Assembly (NCBI RefSeq): GCF_900547735.1
Contig: NZ_URHZ01000090.1
Coordinates: 1 to 21,252 of the forward strand
Source of the DNA: an uncultured Clostridium sp.
GTDB taxonomy: Bacteria; Bacillota; Clostridia; Lachnospirales; Lachnospiraceae
Direction: 5' to 3'
Length of the DNA stretch: 21,252 nucleotides
Shown: positions 16,409 to 21,252 of the stretch, one piece after another
Position numbering within the stretch: the first letter of the stretch is position 1
Layout of the letters: every line of letters starts with the position of its first letter
The notes under the pieces: generated by a model
Databases searched by the model: none
What the model was told of the DNA's origin: nothing
The model's input: only the letters and a program-made list of their open reading frames with translations
Translations under genes and position numbers: made by a program

Positions 16409-16479
16409 ATGTGTTCTCCATTCCGAATAGATATTACAATCCGCCTGATAGCCCCCGCTGGATGTATTCGTGCACACTC

Positions 16480-16537
16480 AGATGCTCACCGGGTCCGGCA
16501 GACGCCAGGCCATGCTCTTTATGGCCTGAGTGCATCT
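16480..16537 (-). promoter_or_regulatory. Structured leader hairpin of ftsH mRNA
   Basis: The minus strand has an 8-bp stem CAGGCCAT / ATGGCCTG (16506-16513 with 16521-16528), 7-nt loop, inside a wider AGATGC / GCATCT pair (16480-16485 with 16532-16537). An alternative 7-bp pairing, CACTCAG with CTGAGTG, would compete. It lies in the roughly 180-nt ftsH 5' leader. No known riboswitch class is recognised. Confidence 0.4.
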
Positions 16538-16597
16538 CCGCCGCCAGACATATGCATGGTTTGATTATGGCAGAGACAGCTCGATCTATTCTATACC

Positions 16598-16626
16598 ATT
16601 ATAGTGTGACATTCCTTATAAATCAA
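16598..16626 (-). promoter_or_regulatory. Sigma-A promoter for ftsH
   Basis: The minus strand reads TTGATT (16621-16626), exactly 17 nt, then TATAAT (16598-16603). The predicted start near 16591 gives a leader of about 180 nt before ftsH. No CIRCE-type repeat was seen beside it. Confidence 0.8.
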
Positions 16627-16899
16627 GAACTGAAATATTAAAATGTTATAAACAAAATAATTGTTTTTGGTGCAAATTTCCCCTGTTTTCCTTTATCCCC
16701 CTGCTTATCTGTGATAAAATGGATTTGCAGGGTTATAAATGACAAACCAAAGCAGAATTGCCTGCCGCCGGGCGGTAAAGACTATGACTGTACACAAGAA
16801 GCGGAAAGGTCTGTTTTTTCACCCTTCCTTCTGTTTCCGGCCTCCTGAACGCGGCCGGTATTTATGTTAATCGATTATCAGCTAAAGATGAGGTAAATT
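16627..16899. other. Upstream region of the DNA glycosylase gene
   Basis: This 273-nt stretch has no convincing gene. A -10-like TAAAAT is at 16715-16720 with only a weak TTTATC 17 nt upstream. A 6-bp hairpin, CCGGCC (16837-16842) with GGCCGG (16853-16858), lies before the ribosome binding site. A 28-codon ORF at 16784-16870 has a poor ribosome binding site and is not supported. Confidence 0.4.
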
Positions 16900-17403
16900 A
16901 TGTTAAATCACGTAATCCATGGCATTGAACCCGTATTCGACAGCCATTCCGCAATTTTAATTCTCGGCTCCTTCCCTTCCGTCAAATCGCGGGAGGCCCG
17001 TTTTTTCTATGGACACCCCAGGAACCGCTTCTGGCCCGTGCTCGCGGCCATCCGCAAAGAGCCGGTTCCCGTCTCCGTGGAAGAGAAAAAAGCATTTCTG
17101 CTCAGGAACCGGATTGCCGTCTGGGATGTAATCGAGAGCTGCGACATCGAAGGTTCCAGCGACAGCTCCATTAAAAACGCCGTCCCCAACAACCTGAACC
17201 TGATTCTTAAAGCAGCACCTGTGAAACAGATTTATACAAACGGCGGCGTTTCGGGGAAGCTCTATGATAAGTACTGTCTCCCTCTAACCGGGATGGAAGC
17301 CGTTAAACTTCCCTCCACCAGTCCTGCCAATGCGGCCTCATCGCTTGAAAAACTCATTTTGTCATGGGAATGCGTCAATCGTCATCTGCCTCTATTTTCC
17401 TGA
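16900..17403 (+). CDS. DNA-deoxyinosine glycosylase (UDG family 6, HDG)
   Basis: This 167-residue protein matches the hypoxanthine-DNA glycosylase branch of the uracil-DNA glycosylase superfamily, which removes deamination products (hypoxanthine, in some members uracil) to start base excision repair. The active-site region is LILGSFPSVKSREARFFYG (20-38), followed by HPRNRFWPVL (39-48). Further motifs are AVWDVIESCDIEGSSDSSI and the C-terminal PSTSPANA, equivalent to the family's DNA-intercalation loop. The start is ATG 16900 with GATGAGG 6-7 nt upstream. The next gene follows after 45 nt, so the two probably form a short operon. Confidence 0.9.
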   Translation: MLNHVIHGIEPVFDSHSAILILGSFPSVKSREARFFYGHPRNRFWPVLAAIRKEPVPVSVEEKKAFLLRNRIAVWDVIESCDIEGSSDSSIKNAVPNNLNLILKAAPVKQIYTNGGVSGKLYDKYCLPLTGMEAVKLPSTSPANAASSLEKLILSWECVNRHLPLFS

Positions 17404-17448
17404 CATAGTTTTACCCGGTCTTACCACAATAATACTGAGGTGAGAAAT

Positions 17449-17667
17449 ATGGAAAAAAATTATAAGGCAGACGGCAAGGCCGATGTTACCGCCGACAAAA
17501 CCCCCGAATTCGATGAGAGTGAGACCATGTTCGATCTGGATATCTGCTCCGCCACCGACTGCACCGGCCTGATTCCGGCCATGCCGCAGTCCGACAGCGA
17601 GATTACGTCTTACGAACAGCTCTACCACTTCCTGCCGAGGGCAACAAACAAGAGTGATAAAGACTAA
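17449..17667 (+). CDS. Small conserved-looking acidic protein, function unknown
   Basis: A 72-residue product starts at ATG 17449 with GAGGTG 6-7 nt upstream; a GTG three codons earlier overlaps that site and is less likely. The N-terminal third is Lys/Asp-rich (MEKNYKADGKADVTADK). The rest reads ETMFDLDICSATDCTGLIPA and SDSEITSYEQLYHFLPRA. I believe similar small proteins with an SATxCTGLIP core occur in Lachnospiraceae, but I cannot name a family. There is no signal peptide or membrane segment. Two cysteines (CSATDC) could bind metal. It lies 45 nt after the DNA glycosylase gene and is closed by the terminator downstream. Confidence 0.75.
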   Translation: MEKNYKADGKADVTADKTPEFDESETMFDLDICSATDCTGLIPAMPQSDSEITSYEQLYHFLPRATNKSDKD

Positions 17668-17683
17668 TCCCCACTCCCCCATT

Positions 17684-17730
17684 TAAAAAGACGGCGAAAA
17701 GTCCGCAATGCGTTCTTTTCGCCGTCTGTA
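17684..17730. terminator. Bidirectional intrinsic terminator
   Basis: A perfect 13-bp stem, AGACGGCGAAAAG (17689-17701) with CTTTTCGCCGTCT (17715-17727), has a 13-nt loop. Leftward it is followed by TTTTTAAAT, a good terminator for azlCD, whose last stop is 5 nt away. Rightward the tail is only GTATTTC, so termination of the glycosylase / small-protein operon is likely but weaker. Confidence 0.85.
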
Positions 17731-17732
17731 TT

Positions 17733-18059
17733 TCAAAACACAGCCTGAACCAGCACCATATATAAAACCGTTCCCGCGCCAATACTCAAAAGAGAATTCT
17801 TCTTCCATACATGGAGCGCCGCAACGGCCGCAGATGCAATAAATTCGGGCAGTCCAAAGGGCCAGGCAAACAGTGTTACACCCTTCAGACAGTATACCAC
17901 CAGAAGCCCCATTGTGGCATAAGGCAGTGTCTGTCCCAGATATTCCACATATTTAGGCATCTCTTTCCCCTGGGGAAACAGTAAAAACGGAAGAAATCTC
18001 GTAATCACCGTTCCGGCCGCCATCGCAATCACGATCCATAAAATATAACTGTCACTCAT
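17733..18059 (-). CDS. azlD: AzlD family branched-chain amino acid transport protein
   Basis: This 108-residue hydrophobic protein is the small partner of AzlC. Four hydrophobic stretches are visible: ILWIVIAMAAGTVIT, ATMGLLVVYCL, FGLPEFIASAAVAALHVW and LLSIGAGTVLYMVLVQAVF. The N-terminal pattern VITRFLPFLLFP is typical of AzlD. AzlCD pairs export branched-chain amino acids and toxic analogues such as 4-azaleucine (BrnFE in Corynebacterium). The start overlaps the azlC stop as ATGA, showing tight coupling. Confidence 0.93.
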   Translation of the reverse strand: MSDSYILWIVIAMAAGTVITRFLPFLLFPQGKEMPKYVEYLGQTLPYATMGLLVVYCLKGVTLFAWPFGLPEFIASAAVAALHVWKKNSLLSIGAGTVLYMVLVQAVF

Positions 18060-18787
18060 TCTCTGCTTCTCCCCTCTTTCTTATATCCCGCGGTCACCAC
18101 AAAAAGAATTGCAATCATCGCCGGGATGATAAACGCATCCTGCCCGAATATCCACAGGCAGAGCACAGAACATGCCACTCCTGCCAAAGCCGGGCCATGC
18201 TTTTTCTGCGACATCCACTGCTCCGTAAATATCACGACAAAGAGTGCGGTCAGCGCAAAATCCAGGCCTGCCGTATTAAATGTAATGACGCTTCCTGCAA
18301 CCGCTCCGATGAGCGTCCCCAGAACCCAGTAGCACTGATCCAGAAAGGTCAGCAGAAAATATGCCCTTTCCTCGTGGATTCCCTCCGGAATCTTCTCATT
18401 GCATACGACGGAAAACGTTTCATCCGTCAGTCCGAAAATCAGATAAGGTTTGGCTTTCCCCATATTCTGATACTTTCCCAGCATGGAAATTCCGTAAAAA
18501 AGGTGGCGCGCATTGACCATCAGCGCCATCAGAAATGCCGCAAGAGGGCTGACCGCGGCCAGAAGCAGATTGATCCCCACATACTGCAGGCTCCCCGCAT
18601 ATACGATAATACTGATCGCCAGCGCCCAGCCGACTCCGAACCCATTGACACTCATTAAAATTCCATAAGCCGTCCCTAAAAATATGTATCCGACCATGAC
18701 AGGCACCGTCTTCGGAAATACATAGCGCAGTGTGCTTCCCTGTTCTTTTTCCATACTCTGTTCTCTTCCGTCATTCTCCCCGTTCAT
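18056..18787 (-). CDS. azlC: AzlC family branched-chain amino acid exporter
   Basis: This 243-residue integral membrane protein belongs to the AzlC/BrnF (LIV-E) family and forms the large subunit of a probable branched-chain amino acid exporter. Family motifs are GYIFLGTAYGILM (33-45), YAGSLQYVGINLL, the strongly conserved MVNARHLFYGISM, and FGLTDETFSV, followed by several membrane helices. I start it at ATG 18785-18787, with GGGGA 7 nt upstream; a second Met at residue 12 (MEKEQG) is possible and would remove a hydrophilic leader. It is cotranscribed with azlD. In Bacillus azlCD is controlled by an Lrp-type repressor; no such gene is adjacent here. Confidence 0.94.
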   Translation of the reverse strand: MNGENDGREQSMEKEQGSTLRYVFPKTVPVMVGYIFLGTAYGILMSVNGFGVGWALAISIIVYAGSLQYVGINLLLAAVSPLAAFLMALMVNARHLFYGISMLGKYQNMGKAKPYLIFGLTDETFSVVCNEKIPEGIHEERAYFLLTFLDQCYWVLGTLIGAVAGSVITFNTAGLDFALTALFVVIFTEQWMSQKKHGPALAGVACSVLCLWIFGQDAFIIPAMIAILFVVTAGYKKEGRSRE

Positions 18788-18821
18788 CTTTTCATCCCCG
18801 ACACTTTATTTTTCATTCCGA

Positions 18822-18845
18822 TACTGTTATACTGTGGTTACTGTT
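18822..18845. promoter_or_regulatory. Three TACTGT direct repeats upstream of azlC (possible operator)
   Basis: TACTGTT (18822-18828), TACTGTG (18830-18836) and TACTGTT (18839-18845) repeat at 8-9 nt spacing. They overlap a minus-strand TATAAC (18826-18831) that could be the azlC -10. The regulator is unknown. The repeats are about 40-60 nt from the azlC start and 120 nt from the divergent radical SAM gene. Confidence 0.35.
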
Positions 18846-18964
18846 CACAGGTCTTATGCCCAAGCTGTTTTCGTACAGAACATTCCCGCCGGTATAACTT
18901 GAAATTATATTATAGTTTTTAATTTTATCCGCGATTAATAATTATGTCAATAGGAGTATCGAAA

Positions 18965-19906
18965 ATGAAATCCGACTTCAACCATTCATTCCGTTATGAA
19001 TCCTGCAATTTCTGTCCGCGTGGCTGCGGGATCGATCGTTTTAAACATACGGGCTACTGCAAGAGCCCTGCAAATATCACCGCGGCCAGGGCGGCTCTCC
19101 ATCAGTGGGAGGAACCCTGCATCAGCGGTATCCGCGGAAGCGGCACCGTGTTTTTCACCGGCTGTACACTCCGGTGCTGCTTCTGCCAGAACTACAGAAT
19201 CAGTTCCGAAGGTTTTGGCAGGGAAATATCCACCGGCCGCCTCGCCGAAATTTTTCTGGAACTTCAGGCACAGGGCGCCCATAATATCAATCTGGTGACC
19301 GCCACCCAATACCTGCCCTCCGTTCTCGACGCGCTTGCCTCCGTAGAAGGGGAGTTGAGGATTCCCGTCGTCTACAACTGCGGCGGCTATGAGACACCGG
19401 AAACCATAGATGCTCTGTCCAGGTTCGTCGACATCTGGCTCCCGGATCTCAAATATTTAAGTCCCGTTCTTTCAAAAAAGTATTCCCAGGCAGAAGACTA
19501 TTTTGAAGTCGCTTCACGGGCCGTCGGCCGCATGATCCGCCTGGCAGGCCCTCCGGTATTCGAAGAATATCAGGAGCCGGACACCGGCCGTGCCTGCCGG
19601 CTGATGAAAAAAGGCGTTATCATACGCCATATGGTTCTGCCCGGACATAAAGATGATTCCATCAGCCTGATGCACTGGATCCGCCGGAATCTGCCGGAAG
19701 GACAGTTCCTGATCAGTCTGATGAGCCAGTATACCCCCTTTTACAGAAGCGGTGAATATCCCGAAATCAACCGGCGAATCACAACATATGAATACCAAAA
19801 AGTTCTGGATACCGCCATAGAGCTTGGCCTGACCGATGGATTCATGCAGGAAAAAAACAGTGCGAAGGAAGAATACACACCGCCCTTTGAACTGGAAGGA
19901 ATTTAA
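18965..19906 (+). CDS. PflX-like radical SAM protein (PflA homologue)
   Basis: This 313-residue protein resembles COG1313, PflX-type homologues of the pyruvate formate-lyase activating enzyme. The cluster-binding motif is CTLRCCFC (C67, C71, C74), which binds the 4Fe-4S cluster that cleaves S-adenosylmethionine. Upstream, C14, C17, C21 and C32 (SCNFCPRGCGIDR, GYCK) form a Cys-rich N-terminus typical of this subgroup. Later segments include NINLVTATQYLPSVLDAL, VVYNCGGYE, WLPDLKYL, IIRHMVLPGH and ISLMSQYTPFY. The substrate of PflX proteins is not known; no glycyl-radical enzyme lies beside it. Start ATG 18965 is chosen because AGGAG is 8 nt upstream, while an ATG seven codons earlier has no ribosome binding site. 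Confidence 0.9.
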   Translation: MKSDFNHSFRYESCNFCPRGCGIDRFKHTGYCKSPANITAARAALHQWEEPCISGIRGSGTVFFTGCTLRCCFCQNYRISSEGFGREISTGRLAEIFLELQAQGAHNINLVTATQYLPSVLDALASVEGELRIPVVYNCGGYETPETIDALSRFVDIWLPDLKYLSPVLSKKYSQAEDYFEVASRAVGRMIRLAGPPVFEEYQEPDTGRACRLMKKGVIIRHMVLPGHKDDSISLMHWIRRNLPEGQFLISLMSQYTPFYRSGEYPEINRRITTYEYQKVLDTAIELGLTDGFMQEKNSAKEEYTPPFELEGI

Positions 19907-19940
19907 CCGGGCGTAAAAACTGCCCCCGGAGGTGAAACTT

Positions 19941-19991
19941 ATGTCTTTCGGTGCTGTGAACACCCTGGGGAACCTTAAAAGCGAATCATAA
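19941..19991 (+). CDS. Possible 16-residue peptide ORF with strong ribosome binding site
   Basis: GGAGGTG lies 6 nt before an ATG that opens MSFGAVNTLGNLKSES and then stops. The ORF begins 35 nt after the radical SAM stop. The GG of the ribosome binding site is part of a short imperfect hairpin (CCGGG 19907-19911 with CCCGG 19925-19929). It could be a translated micropeptide, a leader peptide or chance. I recognise no family, and there are no Cys or aromatic-rich features of known radical-SAM peptide substrates. Confidence 0.3.
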   Translation: MSFGAVNTLGNLKSES

Positions 19992-20104
19992 GGATAATCT
20001 GTATGGAAACTTGCTGAAAAATTGAAAATAAACGCAGAAGGAAAGCGGATAAGCTGGAATAGTCCTGATAATAATTGATGAAATCATAAGAAATGAAAGT
20101 ATTA

Positions 20105-20132
20105 ATTTCAATCCATGTTCCCGCGAGGGGAA
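20105..20132 (-). repeat. Single sequence resembling a type I-C CRISPR repeat
   Basis: On the minus strand a short stem (TTCCCCTCGCGGGAA, arms TTCCC/GGGAA allowing one offset base) is followed by CATGGATTGAAAT. That is the layout of type I-C repeats, which end in GTGGATTGAAAT after a GC hairpin. The expected first bases (GTCG) are replaced by T-rich sequence and no second copy was found at array spacing. It is at most a degenerate or orphan repeat. Confidence 0.25.
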
Positions 20133-20191
20133 AAAAAGCAAAAACATAGAAGTGGGTACCGACTACTTAATTTCTCATCGATACCCACTTC
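20131..20191 (-). terminator. Intrinsic terminator of the minus-strand ncRNA candidate
   Basis: Read leftward, a 14-bp stem (GAAGTGGGTATCGA with TCGGTACCCACTTC, one G-U pair; the 10-bp core is 20182-20191 with 20149-20158) is followed by TATGTTTTTGCTTTTTTT. There is no T-run on the plus strand, so the terminator is oriented leftward. No protein gene lies upstream of it on that strand. Confidence 0.75.
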
Positions 20192-20560
20192 AAACTATTT
20201 CGTCCATTGGTTTTTACCTCTCTTACATCTACCAGTGACATCTATATGAAATTTTTTACCAACAACCTTTTTATTTATTTATCAAACTTTTCTTTCACAT
20301 ATCGTATCTATTATCTTCTCCGAATACTCTTCTTTTTAATAATACTTTCTCGTCATATTACTAAACCGACTCTTTTTCTTCGACATTTATATAGATTTTA
20401 TCGTTTGACTTTTTATTTCTTTTCTTACTTCTTTTTTAAAGGTTGTTGTTTTTCCTATGCCTGATTTAAAAAGATAAATCAGACGAGTTTAACTGTTTTG
20501 GTGGACCGTACCTCCTTTACTTAGATTTGGTTCTTTAAAAGATTTTTTATTTCTTTTGAT
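20135..20560 (-). ncRNA. Candidate structured noncoding RNA, about 425 nt, class unknown
   Basis: A consensus promoter at its right and an intrinsic terminator at its left define a leftward transcript with no ORF worth noting. The RNA is purine- and A-rich. Visible pairings include CTGATTTA with TAAATCAG (8 bp, loop 6, about 20461-20482). A long-range 11-bp stem CAACAACCTTT / AAAGGTTGTTG joins 20438-20448 to 20260-20270. Nested inside are TCAAAC / GTTTGA (20403-20408 with 20282-20287) and ATCTAT / ATAGAT. A hairpin TTAGTAATA / TATTATTAA lies at the centre. An unpaired-looking GGAGGT near 20511-20516 has no start codon at a usable distance. tmRNA, RNase P RNA, SRP RNA and 6S RNA signatures were not recognised. 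It could be a member of a known large ncRNA class whose consensus I cannot check. Confidence 0.6.
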
Positions 20561-20566
20561 GTCTTT

Positions 20567-20595
20567 ATTATAGCCATCGGCAAGTGTTTTGTCAA
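20567..20595 (-). promoter_or_regulatory. Perfect consensus sigma-A promoter driving the ncRNA candidate
   Basis: The minus strand reads TTGACA (20590-20595), exactly 17 nt, then TATAAT (20567-20572). Both hexamers match the consensus fully. Transcription should start near 20560 and run leftward into a region without protein genes. Confidence 0.85.
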
Positions 20596-20858
20596 TACTT
20601 TTTACAGTTTTTGTCCTATTATTTTATATTTATACCATTGTAAGCTATTATATTCTATTATTTATAGTGCATTTTCTCTATATTTTTAGAATTATTTATT
20701 TTTTTCAGTATTATCAGACTATCGCATCATTGCCGTCTCCTTACTCGTACGCGTTTTACGCTGCACGGTCCGTTTCTCCCCGGATCGCCTCAATAAAGCC
20801 ATCGCATAAAAACGTTCTTTTAAAAAATCGAGGAAGCAGAATTAATTAAAAAAGCGTC
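20596..20858. other. AT-rich spacer without a supported gene
   Basis: The first 120 nt are very T-rich and yield only hydrophobic, low-complexity translations. A divergent plus-strand promoter-like pair, TTTACA then TATATT at 18-nt spacing (about 20602-20631), is possible but expected by chance at this composition. From about 20730 to 20810 the GC content rises again and a small GCGT-TTT-ACGC hairpin appears. Confidence 0.4.
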
Positions 20859-20887
20859 TTGTAAATTTTCTTTCCTTCCGCTATAAT
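20859..20887 (+). promoter_or_regulatory. Strong plus-strand promoter
   Basis: TTGTAA (20859-20864), exactly 17 nt, TATAAT (20882-20887). The predicted start is near 20894, reading toward the right edge. No ORF of note begins within the next 350 nt, so it drives either a second RNA or a long leader for a gene beyond the window. Confidence 0.75.
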
Positions 20888-20893
20888 GAGTAA

Positions 20894-21252
20894 TACATTT
20901 GGGAGATGCATTCCAAAACCTCCTGATGGGTGGTCTGCCGATACCCGAGCAGCACGATTAACACTTACAGCACTTTCCAATTTTCTATCAGTATTATCTT
21001 TTTTATATCTATATTTTGTAATCCCTTTATTTCCGTTGATTTTGATACTATGATCATAACGCTTTTTTCAGGTAAACCATATACATAAGCTGTCCCCCGC
21101 CTTTGTACATGGGAAGAGGGAATGGACGGCATATCGCACGAGTCCGACAGTCATGAGCTTATATTTATCTTTATAAAATAGGGATTTAATTGAGGAGTGA
21201 GAACGCCGCCGGGACGGTCGGGGTTCGGGATGGTGAGAGGGAGGTTATGAGT
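20894..21252 (+). other. Transcribed region of unknown content at right edge (RNA or long leader)
   Basis: Downstream of the promoter at 20859-20887 lie a hairpin TTTGGGA / TTCCAAA (about 20898-20917, one G-U pair) and a GC-rich block with competing stems GGGT/ACCC and CTGC/GCAG (20928-20952). AT-rich sequence follows to about 21060, then mixed sequence. ATGAGT at 21247 follows GGGAGG only 2 nt away, so it might be the start of a gene beyond the edge. No riboswitch class is recognised, and no clear terminator is seen. Confidence 0.35.

Noticed and set aside
16784..16870. 28-codon plus-strand ORF before the DNA glycosylase gene
   Set aside because: Weak ribosome binding site and composition no better than chance.
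20207..20464. T-rich hydrophobic 85-codon plus-strand ORF
   Set aside because: Its Phe/Leu/Tyr-rich translation is what T-rich DNA gives by chance; it has no ribosome binding site and is antisense to the ncRNA candidate.
20490..20515. GGTGGACCG on the plus strand, reminiscent of a T-box
   Set aside because: It lacks the full T-box consensus, a specifier stem and a following terminator, and the well-supported promoter drives the opposite strand.
20135..20560. tmRNA, RNase P RNA or SRP RNA identity for the ncRNA
   Set aside because: No tag-peptide and CCA-ended tRNA-like region, no conserved RNase P core motifs and no SRP GGAA-tetraloop helix were seen.
20589..20849. 86-codon hydrophobic plus-strand ORF
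   Set aside because: It starts inside the ncRNA promoter, has no ribosome binding site, and its membrane-like part comes only from T-rich sequence.
20965..21132. 55-codon minus-strand ORF (MPSIPSSHVQRRGTAYVYGL...)
   Set aside because: No Shine-Dalgarno upstream of the ATG and no recognisable family; it is antisense to the region downstream of the strong plus-strand promoter. A decayed fragment cannot be excluded.

Overview
The window looks like chromosomal DNA from a Clostridia (Bacillota) species, most likely a Lachnospiraceae-type gut anaerobe of about 50% GC. The support is a dnaE / HPr-like / whiA / rapZ / murB / hprK / uvrC block, a DUF1846 protein, an AzlCD pair, strong GGAGG-type ribosome binding sites and sigma-A-like promoters. 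Genus assignment is inference from gene content only.

Layout. Positions 64-12156 are a leftward run of ten genes. Transcribed in order from the right they are ogt (O6-alkylguanine repair), a DUF4015 lipoprotein, a DUF1653 protein, uvrC, then after a 200-nt gap hprK, murB, rapZ, whiA and a Crh/HPr-like gene, an intrinsic terminator, and finally dnaE. The first four genes are coupled by 1-4 nt overlaps or gaps. The hprK to crh part joins carbon-status signalling (HPr kinase and its probable target), cell-wall precursor synthesis (MurB), amino-sugar and envelope control (RapZ) and WhiA. The HPr-like protein has Glu instead of His at position 15 and keeps Ser46, so it is probably a regulatory, non-PTS protein like Crh. 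No yvcK/glmR gene lies between rapZ and whiA.

Positions 12157-12621 separate divergent ogt and DUF1846. They hold a striking 136-nt multi-hairpin element with a perfect 30-bp stem. It starts just downstream of an extended -10 box for the ogt operon, so it may form the 5' end of that mRNA. DUF1846 (plus strand) and ftsH (minus strand) converge on a clear terminator at 14148-14183. ftsH has a good sigma-A promoter and a structured leader of about 180 nt. Next come a family-6 uracil/hypoxanthine-DNA glycosylase gene and a 72-residue small protein (plus), a bidirectional terminator, azlCD (minus, branched-chain amino acid exporter family) and a PflX-like radical SAM gene (plus).

The last 1.3 kb (19907-21252) has no convincing protein gene and much of it is very AT-rich. 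It contains a consensus minus-strand promoter (TTGACA-N17-TATAAT at 20567-20595) about 400 nt upstream of a minus-strand intrinsic terminator (20131-20191). Nested long-range complementarity lies between them and there is no substantial ORF: a strong candidate for an unrecognised structured ncRNA of about 425 nt. A second good promoter (20859-20887, plus) points to the right edge. A lone sequence resembling a type I-C CRISPR repeat abuts the ncRNA terminator. These are the best places to look for something undescribed.
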